Assembly: GCA_022592445.1 (NCBI GenBank)
Contig: JABYQR010000045.1
Location: 124,001-188,000, forward strand
DNA from: Cytidiella melzeri
Lineage: Eukaryota > Basidiomycota > Agaricomycetes > Polyporales > Irpicaceae
Length of the DNA stretch: 64,000 bases
Direction: 5' to 3'
The notes below the pieces were generated by a model. It saw only the letters and a list, made by a program, of their open reading frames with translations. It searched no databases and had not been told where the DNA came from. This document shows positions 35,776 to 46,890 of the stretch, one piece after another. How positions within the stretch are numbered: position 1 is the stretch's first letter; each line of letters begins with the position of its first letter. A program made the translations under genes and the position numbers.

Positions 35776-36061
35776 ATGATTACTTGAAGCTCAAGAGAGG
35801 TACAATCGCATCGCGAGACCGCTGAGTTAGCGCACTCGCTGCGGACTCTGACTTTCACGGTACATGTAACTGTGTAGCGAAAAATGATTTTTTGTCGGAC
35901 ACTGGTTGTACTTGTCCCTTCTCTTCTCGACCTCCATGGTCAAATGCAAACTCATCACCAAAATTCAGCGATTGACGGTTAGTAGAAAGAACGACATGAC
36001 TGGCAATTGATTAACGTTTTAGCGCTCGTTTCAGTATGTTCGGCTACGCACTGTCACGGTG

Positions 36062-36280
36062 ATGGCACGCACAGTGACTCTATTTAACTTGGTTGCTCTG
36101 CTGCTCCCATCTTGTCTGCCGTCTGGCCAATATTGCCACCAACAAACTATGCCCCAACCATGTGCTGCTCTCAGCGATCTTGTCGCTGCAACTCAAGCGT
36201 ACGTCGAAGCGATCGCACGACTCAAGAAGCTTCTCACTCTAGGAGCTACTAGCAAACGAAAGGTATTACTATTGCGTTAG
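36062..36280 (+). CDS. Possible short secreted peptide
   Basis: A 72-codon frame beginning MARTVTLFNLVALLLPSCLP has a signal-peptide-like start, a middle with four Cys and a basic end (GATSKRKVLLLR). A TATATAAAAG element lies just after it (36307-36316), so it might instead belong to the leader of the next gene. No homology recognised; chance is possible. Confidence 0.25.
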   Translation: MARTVTLFNLVALLLPSCLPSGQYCHQQTMPQPCAALSDLVAATQAYVEAIARLKKLLTLGATSKRKVLLLR

Positions 36281-36486
36281 CGGTAGGTGGTAGGAATGTT
36301 TTGTATATAAAAGGGAATTACCAGCGAACGAAACATTTCAAGAGGAAGCGGTGTTGACAGTCCATCAGCCAGCGTCAGTTGTCACGTGAAGAATGTTCGA
36401 AAGGCGCGAGTTACCATAATGGGATGAAAAATTTCAGCCACTAGCGGCGATCGTAATAGTAATCCTATTAGTTTGTAATATATAGA

Positions 36487-37486
36487 CTCTCGACATGGCC
36501 TCGGTTGGGCCAGCTTGCAGGCAGAGTGGCTGGAGCTAGTGGAGGTCGATATAGTGAGTGCATACGCCCAATAATGATGTTGAAATGGGATTTAATGACC
36601 GTACATTTTACAGGCTCATGCTGCTAGAGCAATCTTGATGCTCGGAGGACCAAACGATACGGTCCTTTTACTGCCTTGTCAGCGGCCTGAGCTTGCAGCT
36701 CTTTACGTCAAGTATGAGTTACTGAAAGCGAGCATGCCACCTATACACCCTCAGAATACTAGTCCCACTTCGGATAACAAAGCTGAGGGGCTTCGGCTTC
36801 ACCAGGCGACGTACCTCCGAAGCCATATCATGATCAGCATAAGTGTAGACAATGCGAAAAACGCGCCGCGGTCAAATCACCTACAAGTCCTTCGGATACT
36901 GCTGTGGGTGGCGAGCCATCGGGTTGCCCGTCACCACCTAGCTGTACTCGCGAAGGTGGGTAGTGAACAAGCGGTGGTGATGCTGAATGTCTAATATATC
37001 ACTGTAGACCCGACGCCAGTTCACTCGAACGACGTCAACCTTGAAAAGGGTTCGAGGGACCCTGGCATAAACCACGTCGACGTCTTCCCTGACAACCACT
37101 CTGGCGATATTGTGTTCATGCGACAAGCTGCAGCGTTATGCGAGCTCTTGAAAGAGCTGAGCGATGATAACGCTCGTTTGGCCGAGCGTATCGAGGAGGT
37201 CCGACAAGCCCAGCATAACTCTGAAGTATCTTCCCTCGAAACTACCGTGGCTGAATTGGAATACAGTTTCAAGCTCTATGCTGCTAACAATCACCCCCTG
37301 GAGGTGGCAATAGAAGATGCGCTATCGTTAGCTTCCAGTGAAGCTGGACACCCTTTACCTAGTATGGCGCAGCGACTGTTTGATCTCAACGCGCGAGCAG
37401 AGAGGCTGTTCAAACAGAACACGTTGCAAGGCGACTTGCTTGGCTTGAAGAGGGATCCTAAATCATGTAAGTTTTTTTTCTCCTGA
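36487..37486 (+). CDS. Unidentified multi-exon gene with coiled coil
   Basis: Coding-like exons are read on the plus strand: LGWASLQAEWLELVEVDI (ending in a GT donor at about 36556), AHAARAILMLGGPNDTVLLL with PCQRPELAALYVK (36615-36709), and a long final block starting near 37013, including GDIVFMRQAAALCELLKELS, DDNARLAERIEEVRQAQHNS and AEAGHPLPSMAQRLF-like sequence up to 37486. The block 37110-37280 has heptad spacing of Leu/Ala/Val typical of a coiled coil. The middle exons (36710-37010) could not be joined in one frame, so the start and exon count are unsure. No family recognised. Confidence 0.45.
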
Positions 37487-38010
37487 ACATGTATGCTTGA
37501 GCTATTAAATGATAGCCGCACCTAGTGCTCAGTCATAGTCGAGGTCCATTGGTGCTAGCGGAATTGGTCAGCGGCGGGAGGATGGTTTCATCCGCTTTAA
37601 AAGCTTTCCCCCTCTCGGGGACGTCTGGTGAACAGTGCTTTAGTTAGCGGGCAGCTCCTGTCGTTCTACATAATGCAAAGGTTCCGTCCAGACATACTCA
37701 ACCAGCCTCCTCCTCAATTCTGCCCCACAACGCGAGACATACCTCCTCTGCGTGACAATTCTATATTGTACGCCGTCAGCTGGTCATTCAGCTCCTATGA
37801 TCAATGACTCGCCTTCTCCATGAGGGGCTATTAGTCACCGCGTCGGGACCGACGTTATGCCAAATATGGTATAGCGGGGCACTGCCAAGACGAGCATATG
37901 TGCGCCAGTTACCATATATAGCAAATATTCCCGACGCCCCGACCGTGCCGAGGGTCGAGAACGACGGCACGCGTTACCAACGTGTCGCGCCCCTCACATG
38001 GCCCGACGGG

Positions 38011-38018
38011 TATAAAAG
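38011..38018 (+). promoter_or_regulatory. TATA box of the PARP gene
   Basis: TATAAAAG lies 104-111 bp upstream of the start codon at 38122, followed by a pyrimidine-rich leader (CCTCACCCCCCAACTTCCTCC), the usual arrangement of a fungal core promoter. Confidence 0.6.
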
Positions 38019-38121
38019 ACGCGTCGGTCGCGTGCATCCTGTTTTCCCTCACCCCCCAACTTCCTCCTTTACAAGACGCATTCGCCTCCATCACTCTACA
38101 TTGAACTTCGTACCACCCAAG

Positions 38122-41029
38122 ATGCCACCGCGCAAGAAAGCCTCTGCCACTACGAGTGGCACCACAGATAATGCAGCGCCAGCAGCTTCGAAGGCGACGC
38201 GCTCCAGTGCGCGACAGAAGGCTGCAGCTGCCAGTGCGTCCCAATCCCAGGATCCCGCTGGTGATCCTGCACACGTGGATACTGCAGACGGTGCTGACAC
38301 TACTGCGCCTGCGAATGGGAAAGGGAAGAAGGCTCCAGCTTTAAAGGCGAAGAAGGCACCTGCGTCCAAAGCCACCGCCACAAAAACCGCGTCGAAGCCT
38401 GCCTCAAAGGCAGCGAAGGGTAAAGGCAAGAGAACTCGAGACGAAGTCAGCGACGACGAGGCCGAAGCGGACAAGCCGGATAGCAAGAAGGCAAAGAAGA
38501 GTGAAGATGATATTATTGACGACGAGGATGAGCCAGAGGATGAGGACGTAAAGCAGGAAGAGAAGAAAAAGATGGTGAGTTTGTACTCATATCTCGCTCA
38601 TTTATGTGAAACGGACTCGTTGCTTACCTGCTCATGGTAGGTTACTGTCCTCAAAAGGGGAGCCGCACCAGTTGACCCGTGCTTCAGCGGGTGTGGTCAG
38701 TACCATGCTGCCGCATATCTCTTATATCATCACCTAACAGCGTTGTTTCCCTGTAGACACGCATCAAGTGTACGAGGACAGCGAAGGTGTCTGGGATGCC
38801 ATGTTGAACCAAACCGACGTAGGGAAGAACGCCAACAAGTATGTTCCTTTGTAGTCGTTCCATGTTGATGCCGCGCTGAATTGCTTGTCTGTAGATTCTA
38901 CGTGATACAGCTCCTGCACCCTGTTGGCAATTCCTCTACGTGCACCCTATTCACGCGTTGGGGTCGCGTCGGAGAGAATGGGCAACAGCAAAAGAAGGTG
39001 CGAGATACCACCACTTTTGCATCGTGCACACCTAACGTATATGTGAATACAGGGCCCGTTCTCCCCTACAGTTGGAATCAGCGAATTCAAGAAACAGTTC
39101 AAAGCCAAAGCAGCTACCGACTGGGAGCAGAGGCACGGTATGGTAGCCAAAAACGGAAAATACACTTGGCTTGGTATGTTCTGTTTGCCTGCATTAGTCC
39201 AAGCCACGTGTCTGATTTGAATTCTTAGAGCGTTCGTTCGATGACGATGACAAGGAAGATGTCTCAGCTGTATCATCGAACGACAAAGGCAAAGAGAAGG
39301 AGAAAGAGGCACCTATTCCACCTTCAAAGCTCGGTCCAGAGTTGCAGTCGCTGTGTCGCTTAATCTTCTCCACCAAGTATGTGACCTCACGGCCTGTCGA
39401 CTGTAACAATTGTCTTTGACACACACTGACTTGCAGGTTGATGGAGGCTCATTTGTCGTCTATGAACTATGACGCGCATAAACTCCCTCTTGGTAAGAAC
39501 TGCGTTAGTATCACCGTTGTTTTCCCTACTAATGCACGACGTGACTAGGCAAGCTTGCGAAATCGACGATCTTGAATGGCTTTGCTGCACTCAAGGTATG
39601 TAGCTCCTGCGTGGCATCCGGCATCCGCGTCATGACCAGAAAGCGCTGTAGATTCTTTCAGAAGTGTTGAACGACGCAAACTGTGATGCAGCCAAGGAGC
39701 TGGGAGGCTTTCGCTCTGCGGTCGAGACTCTCACTGGCCGCTACTATTCGTAGGAACAAATTCCTACGTCCTTGACTTCGAATTCTCACGTTGTTATGTA
39801 TTGCAGCATCATCCCGCACGTCTTTGGGAGGAACAGACCTACTATTATCGACGACATGGCGATTCTGAAGAGAGTGAGCCACTTTCTCCACGTGTTGGCT
39901 CACAGGAGGTCAATTAACCGTATACATTCTAGGAACTTGACCTCGTGGATGCGCTCGGAGACATGGTACGTTACCACCGCGTTTTGCTAAAAAAAGTTCT
40001 CGAACTGACACACCTCGCGTCCGACAGGAGGTCGCCTCGAAGCTCATTTCTGCTACTGTTAGCAAAGACGAGGACGGCAACCCGCTGAATCCAATTGACT
40101 CTCACTTCCGTTCTTTGAGGCTCTCTTCCATGGACTCTGTCTCCAAAAGCTCCAGGGAATGGGACGAGTTGAAGTTGTATGTCAAGAATACCCACGGTCC
40201 AACTCACAACATCTCCGTCGAGGTGTTGAACGCCTTCCGAGTCGAGCGGCAAGATGAGACAGATGCGTGGATGAAAGCTGGGAATGACACTCTGGGCGAT
40301 GGAGAACGTCTTCTGCTCTGGCACGGCTCTAGAACAACCAATTTTGCTGGTATCCTCAAGCAGGGCCTTCGCATTGCTCCACCGGAAGGTACGATTGTCC
40401 TGCCAAGCAGAACGGACAACAATCGTTGATGAGCGAGAACTCTACTTTAGCTCCCGTCTCGGGTTACATGTTCGGGAAAGGCGTATACTTCGCTGATGTG
40501 AGTCGGTTTTCTGGACAATCAGTGTATAGACCATAGACTCATGAGCTTGTTTCGCTTACTGCAGATGATGTCCAAGGTAATCGCAAGTCGTCGAGTCTGA
40601 AATCATTTACTGAGTTGCATCATCAGTCTGCCGGGTATTGCTACTCACACCTGAGCGACCGCACTGGTCTCCTGCTTCTATGTGAAGTTGCTGCTAAACC
40701 ATTCCACGAACTTCGATTCAGCGACTACAACGCTGACAAAGGATGTAAGGCTGCCGGTAAGCGAGTCACAAAAGGTGTCGGTCGTGTCCAGCCTATCGAT
40801 TGGCAAGATGCTGGTGTCGCGTTGGAGAATGATGCTCTGAAGGGCGTACACATGCCAAAGGGCCCTCCCTCAGACATGTCGCAGGGTAATTTTGCATTGT
40901 ATTACAACGAGGTGCGTGCTCTGCTTATCGGGATTGTTGTCTCTGAGGTGCTCATCGTTATTCGTGTAGTACATTGCGTACGATGTGTCGCAAATCCGGT
41001 TGAGGTACCTCCTCATGGTCAAGATGTAA
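38122..41029 (+). CDS. Poly(ADP-ribose) polymerase, PARP2-like
   Basis: Nuclear enzyme that builds poly(ADP-ribose) from NAD+ at DNA breaks. Residues 1-150 form a Lys/Ala-rich basic head with nuclear-localisation-like KGKGKRTRDE and PDSKKAKK; there are no zinc fingers, hence PARP2-like. A WGR domain follows (FTRWGRVGENGQQQ, then ISEFKKQFKAKAATDWEQRH), then the helical regulatory domain (LGPELQSLCRLIFSTKLMEA, LPLGKLAKSTILNGFAAL). The catalytic ART domain has the H-Y-E triad: His in LLLWHGSR, Tyr in GYMFGKGVYFAD, Glu in YYNEYIAYDVSQIRLRY. A 12-nt exon (MMSK), near 40564-40575, sits between GVYFAD and SAGYCYS. More than ten exons. The start MPPRKKAS was chosen over upstream in-frame Mets because it follows the TATA box and a pyrimidine-rich leader. 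Confidence 0.92.
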
Positions 41030-41176
41030 TATTGTCGGACTCTCACTATCGTGCCTCTTGTTGTTTACGTTTTGATCCTGCTGTTATTGTCTACTAGCTT
41101 GAATACATTGAACTGTGAATTACATTTGTGACGTGGACCTTGTGCTTATGTGGATTGTATCATTGCATATCCCCAG

Positions 41177-41657
41177 TCAGATCTTGACTTTTGTAAAGTT
41201 AGCAACGTCCTCTGGAAGTTTGGAGGGCGTGATCGATGCGCCGGATTGCTTAATGGCGTCCCTGTACTTGGAAGTGTTTGGAACAAGGTCGCTGTACGCC
41301 ATAGGCACAAACAGCTTTCTCATAGTCGTGGTACTGCCCGGGACTTCCCAGGAGGCCTTGATTCCATCGAAGACCTTGCCCTGTAAAGAGAAGAATGAGT
41401 GCCCGCGTCCCGAGGGAAATGACAGTCGGTGTGCGCGTACGTCAATCGTCTCCTGCTCGAAACCCATGACCTTGACTTCCCTCCATAGTTTGTTGACGCG
41501 CCCGAGCGCTACATCGTTAACCTGTGCGTTTTTGACATGTTCAGAATGGCGAATGTACGGCAGTCAAAGGTGAGAGAATTACCTGGAAGTCGTGCTCCAC
41601 GACTTTGCCAGTCAAGTTGTTGATTTGCATGGTGAGTGAATAGCGAGGCTGAGACAT
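41177..41657 (-). CDS. Small cytosolic protein of unknown family
   Basis: Three exons, 41657-41583, 41521-41441 and 41380-41177, close in frame to 119 residues. It begins MSQPRYSLTMQINNLTGKVV, has no signal peptide or membrane segment, and ends TPSKLPEDVANFTKVKI. A TATA box lies 108 bp upstream. The pattern of short beta-like stretches (QINNLTGKVVEHDF, KASWEVPG) suggests a compact beta-rich fold, but this is only inference. I do not recognise the family. It converges on the 3' end of the PARP gene about 150 bp away. Confidence 0.65.
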
Positions 41658-41764
41658 GATAGGTCGTGGACTGAGGTGGAAGAGAAGTACGAGCTCTTGC
41701 GGGGAAATTGGGAAGGACGTGTGGTGCGGTTGTGAGTATTGAGATTGTCCTCGAACTCGATGCG

Positions 41765-41771
41765 TTTTATA
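41765..41771 (-). promoter_or_regulatory. TATA box of the small orphan gene
   Basis: On the minus strand TATAAAA lies 108 bp before the start codon at 41657, suggesting a regulated or strongly expressed promoter. Confidence 0.55.
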
Positions 41772-43349
41772 CTGCAGAAGGGGTCGTCCAGCTGGCTTTA
41801 GCTGGCCCTATGCACATTCTCTCGTTCAGAGCAGAAGTAACAAAGGTAGTGAGACCGTAGTTAGCCGAGCATCCTGCGGCCAGGAAATCAATGGATAGCA
41901 ACAGGGACAGAGCTTGGATGTCAGAAAACCTGGCCACCGTAAGCTTGACTTGACTTTGTCGCGTGAGAGGTGTACCATCCAACGGTGTTGCAGCCGCTTA
42001 AGCCGCCGAGGTAAAAGCTTTGGCCATGGCGAGCTTCAGGACAATGCATTTGACAGCTACGATGGCAAGGCCATGTGCTGTACACATTGGGTTTACGAAA
42101 CCGTTGATCTTCCACGGCGTCGGAACAAATAGCAAGGACAGTTCTGAAAAAGGTAAGTATGTTGCGAGACATAGGTACGGGCGGAGGAGAAGAAAAAGTG
42201 TGACCAAAACTTGTAGAATGTCGTATGGTCCATTCAGACAATGACGGCTGCCTGTCAGCCACAGATAATCGCGGGCTTGATTGGACGGGCTTTACTATAG
42301 GAAACATCAGCAATAGTCGAGGGAGCCCCTACTGGCAGTATGATCCCTTCGTCGCTCGCGTAGTGACTAGATGCCATTCAACGTTGTCCTCGTTGTGGTC
42401 GCGGTAAAAAACAAGTTTCGTGGTCCGCACCATCTGACTGCGCCAAGGGCCGATGTTGCGACAGCGGTGATGGCGAATATGAGATTACTGTATTGTGGTT
42501 ACTGTGGTTGAGGATGTTGTCTTCTGTCAGGAAGGAGGATGAGAATGGCGATTTTTCTCCAGCCATAGACCGACGTGGTGAGCTGGCAGCGCCGCCAGAC
42601 TCTGCGTAAGCGTATAACAGTCTTAGGTGAGGGCAGTCCTAGTAAAAGCTGCAGGTGCTTAACACCGGCGTGCCCTCGTCATCCTTGTGCCAGAGTCGTC
42701 GCCGTTGGAGGAATGCCTCTCGGCGACCATGAGGATGAAACGGCCTTCTCAGCACTCGATTCGTCTATTCCGCGCGTGTATGAACATCTTTCCATGGTTT
42801 GCAAGATATAACAGGGTACTGGATGAGGGTTAGTGCATGATTGGTTCAATAACGCTGCGCCTCTCCTACCTTGCACCGCAACAGAATCTGTTTTATTTTC
42901 GGTCTTTGTAGTTCCCTTGAAATTCCCAATAATGAAGCCAGAAGGATGCTAAGGATTGTTGTAGGCACGATGGATCCAGAAGTACGTGTGTGACGGTGTC
43001 CACAAATCGATTTGTACTACACGTGGCCGCCACAACGCTGGCGCCTAGCTCTACCGTGGGCTTCCCTGTCACATTCTTCAAGTTGAGCTGTGCCTACAAC
43101 GATCCACCGTACTTAACACTGCACACCATGACCTATCCACTCCTCGTTATAATTCGCCGAAATGGCGTACATTGAGATCATTGCTGCCTCCGAGAGACGG
43201 CGGAGACGGCATTCAGGTTGCCTCATGATCAGGCATGTGATATCGACACGCGTACCCATAATGATTGACGGGTGCTGTTTCGAACCCGGCCGCTCTGAAT
43301 TCGAGCGTTTGCTGACAACTCTGTCACCAACGACCATCTTCAAGATACC
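41772..43349. other. Intergenic region without a supportable gene
   Basis: Frames of 60-130 codons occur on both strands with no domain or splice logic. The end of this stretch is the promoter of the enoyl-CoA hydratase family gene at 43350. Confidence 0.45.
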
Positions 43350-44432
43350 ATGGCGAGCTACGAGCATTTATCAGGCAAATTCGTGAAGGTGTCAACTCCA
43401 GAACCGCATATTCTATTGGTGGAACTGGCCAGGTATGGGATTCGTATTGATCGTGCTCAGGTGTGTCGTTTGAACTCATGCTGTTGTTTTCGTTGCAGGA
43501 AGCCAGTCAACTCTTTCACCGACGAGTTTTGGGAAGAGTTTGGAGAAGTGTTTGACAAGATTTGTGTTGAGCCAGACGTTCGTGTAGTCATTCTTGCATC
43601 GGCTCTTCCAAAGCTGTTTTCGGCTGGTATCGACTGTACGTGTCACTCGACCCTCCCTTTGAATGTACCTTAACATCTCAGAACAATGCAGTTGGTGGCC
43701 TAGCAGGGAATGCCGAATTCCATCAGGACAGTGCGCGCCGTGCACTGCAGACACATCATCATATCAAGCGATTCCAGCGTGCTATCGGGGCACCTGAGCG
43801 ATGCCCATTCCCTGTCATCGCGGCTGTTCACGGCCATGCTCTTGGTCTTGCAATTGACATTATATCCACATGCGACGTACGTCTTGCTGCCGAGGACACG
43901 AAGTTCTCCATCAAGGTTTGTATGTTCTGTTCAGTGTTTGTCAAGTGCTATGTTAACTCGGGAATAGGAAGTCGAACTCGGCCTGGCAGCGGACGTTGGT
44001 TCACTCGCGCGCGTACCGAAAATTGTCGGGAACCAGAGTTTGGCACGCGAGCTTGCCCTGACTGGACGTACATTCTCTGCCGCGGAGGCAGAAAAACTAG
44101 GCATGATTTCCCGCGTTGTTCCCGGCTCCAGAGAAGAGGTCATACAGGAAGCAATGAAGGTTGCAAAGACGATTGCTGCCTTGTCTCCTATCGCAGTTGT
44201 GGGCACCAAGAAAGTGTTGTTGCACTCGAGAGACAGCACGGTTGAGGAGAACTTGGATTATGTAGCTACATGGAACAGTGCGATGCTGCAGACAACAGTG
44301 AGCTATTCCTCTTTAATTGCTGCAATATACTCACCCTTTTTGCATCAGGATCTCCAAGTTGCGGTGAAGGCGGCAAAGGCGAAGCAAAAGCCGTCGTATC
44401 CAGGTATTGGCAAAATTGGGTCAAAGTTGTAG
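43350..44432 (+). CDS. Peroxisomal enoyl-CoA hydratase/dienoyl-CoA isomerase
   Basis: Crotonase-fold enzyme of fatty-acid beta-oxidation, closest in motif to delta3,5-delta2,4-dienoyl-CoA isomerase (ECH1/Dci1 type). Five exons, 43350-43432, 43499-43635, 43692-43915, 43968-44297 and 44349-44432, give 285 residues. Seen: substrate-binding start PVNSFTDEFWEEFGEVFDKI; oxyanion block LPKLFSAGIDF; the CoA/oxyanion glycine region PFPVIAAVHGHALGLAIDII with CDVRLAAEDTKFSIK; and EVELGLAADVGSLARVPKIV, carrying the acidic Glu and Asp expected for the isomerase. The protein ends GSKL, a perfect type 1 peroxisomal targeting signal. The Rab gene starts 253 bp downstream on the same strand. Confidence 0.9.
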
Positions 44433-44685
44433 TAAGGAGGTTCGCCCTGCGCTATACTAGTATTGCATATGTCTACTTTACATAACTGTGGTGTTACTGT
44501 ACCAATACTTTATTAAACACGACGGCCACGCTTGTCACGCTACACGGTAGAAATGTGACGGGACCCCGGTAACCCCAGCTTGTAATTTCCGCTCTGGTCG
44601 AGTGCTGGTTGCTCCCTACGACCACCTCCTTCCCTAGCTCTCGCTCACCTCACCAGCACGCTCATGCTACCGTTCACTCGCGTAA

Positions 44686-46209
44686 ATGCGCACCATTAAG
44701 CTCGTTGTTATTGGCTGCTCTGGCGTTGGAAAGACCAGCCTCCGCAACCAGGTCCGTTGCCCAAGCTTTGCAAGATAATATGCTCCTGCTTAGCTGAACT
44801 CGGTTTCCGACACTACATTCTCATCGGCGTTGTCGTTTACTCGCAATAGTACATATCTGGCCGGTTCACGACGGGCTACAGAGCAACGATCGGCGCAGAC
44901 TTCATTACGAAGAGTATCCCCCACCATGATAAGCCAGAGGAGAAGGTGACTTTGCAGATATGGGTGAGTGTTCGATAGGTTTTGTTCATTTGAGCCACGA
45001 GGAGTTCATTTACCCTTTCAACACACACCCACAATGGTGTGCACTGTGGTTGGGTCTTGCAAATAGAGTCGTACTCAAGCCTCTCGTTTGATCCTTCACG
45101 GATTCTCGCATCCTCTTGTCGCAGCAGTGTTGCTGACTTGAATGAGCTTATAGGACACTGCTGGTCAAGAACGATTCTCCAGCCTCTCCTCTGCGTTCTT
45201 TAGAGGAGCAGACGCTGTCCTTCTCATGTTTGACGTCAATCAGCCCTCGTCCCTGGATGCTCTCACGAAATGGTGGAATGAATTCAAAGACCGTGCACCT
45301 GTACCCGAAGACGAGGTGGACAGATTTTGCTGCGTCTTCGTGGGCAACAAGATTGATGTTACCTCCGCACCTGGCGCACCCAAAGACTTGGCAGGTCGTA
45401 CGTCCAGAGTCGGCGTAGAACAAGCAATGAAGTTCATCGATGGCCTAATTCCACCACGACCGCTGGTTCTCCGAGCTCTTTCACCAACGGATTCATCCCG
45501 TCCTATCTCAGCACCAATGACGTCTAGCGAATCTGACCTCACAATCAACCTTCTCGCTCCCTCCCCGCAAACACACTCGATAGATATCTCAATCTACCAC
45601 CGCCACCATCGACGGAAAGATTCCCGCTCACGATCGCGCTCTCGTTCAACCCTGTGGCACACAGGCACGATGGGCACAATGACGACCACACACAGCCTAT
45701 CCGAATACCACACTCCCAGATCATCTATCTTTGACGCGTTCGAATCCGCTCGTTCATCGCCAATTCCTCGATCTACCTATTCATCGCGAGCCAGTCTCTC
45801 TTCGGTAGAGCTTACTCAGTCAAGAAGCCATTCCCCTGTCCAATCGCTGCGACGACAGCGGTCCGTGTCTTCGGTCCTATCCGACGCACAGACTATCACT
45901 CCAAGTCTGTTCGTCCGTACGCATGATCCTGCAGCAGAAACAGCCTGCACTACCCCAGAGCCGCCGAATAGTCTGTCCGCTCCACCCGTGCTCGATCAAG
46001 GTACAAAGCTCTTTTTCACGTCGGCCAAGACTGGCGAAGGCGTCACCGATGTGTTCGAGTATGTGGCGAAACGGGTAGTGTCTAGGTGGGAGTACGAGGA
46101 GATCATCGAGGCTCGTACGATGCACATGGCGGAGGCGAGTATCGACGACAGGATTCGCCTGCAGAACGAGAGTCGCAGATGGAACGCCTCGACGTGCTGT
46201 GGATCATGA
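44686..46209 (+). CDS. Rab7/Ypt7-like small GTPase with large insertion
   Basis: Membrane-traffic GTPase. Three exons, 44686-44751, 44850-44963 and 45154-46209, give 411 residues, twice the normal Rab length. GTPase motifs are complete: G1 GCSGVGKTS at residues 10-18, switch I TTGYRATIGADF, G3 DTAGQE at 61-66, G4 NKID at 125-128, G5 TSAK at 349-352. G4 and G5 are normally about 30 residues apart; here some 190 extra residues intervene, Ser/Arg/Pro-rich (HRRKDSRSRSRSRS, SSRASLSSVELTQSRSHSPV) and probably disordered. No splice pair neatly removes the insert, so it appears to be translated. The C-terminus STCCGS provides a double-Cys prenylation site. The ARTIKLVVIG-like head and GYRATIGADF are Rab7-like. 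Confidence 0.85.
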
Positions 46210-46890
46210 TCTGACGGTTGACCTCTACACTCTGACTTTTGTGACAACGGCCGTCTGTTTCTTTATCTATATTTGTTTCTGGTTTTGGCGACACCCCCTC
46301 CCCCACGTAGTATCGCAACACGGACGCTATGCTCACCTCACCTATTACGCAACATACTTCCTACCCTGTTCTGATGTATCCTCGCTTTGTTCAGTTCTTC
46401 GCGCTTCGTTTCATGACGGCTCTCCCCATAAACCTCTGTATCTTACATTACACATGTCCATGCAGCCTTTGACAACGGTCATTCAGGCAGTCTAATTTTA
46501 GCAGAATGGTTTGTTGATTTGTGTAATTACTACAAACAGCAATGGTATTGGAAGCACACACGAAAATATTGCGAGTAAAAAGCGGAAGCTTCGAAATTTG
46601 AGTGGGGGGACAGCACGAATCGGAAAAACGCCACCCAAGTGGGAGGCGGGGGTATCAGTTCCGTAAATGTGGTAAGAAGGGATACAGCAGCGCCCCGCAG
46701 ATCGTAACGATGTGCCAAGGAAACGAGGGGTACACATTTGAGTCCAGGGTGAGATCTACGCAGCAAGGTAGGAAACTCATGCAAAGCACAAATATACACG
46801 TCCCGACGATTGGCTGGAAAAGATACACGGGGAATTTGGAGGAGCAGACTTGACGCAACGCGAAAGGAAAGACAACGAGAAGGGCAGGTG

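Noticed and set aside
36300..36320. TATATAAAAG as promoter of the coiled-coil gene
   Set aside because: The distance to the first credible exon and the unknown start codon leave the link unproven.
43260..43300. T-loop-like GGTTCGAAAC on the minus strand
   Set aside because: The stem does not pair and there is no cloverleaf.
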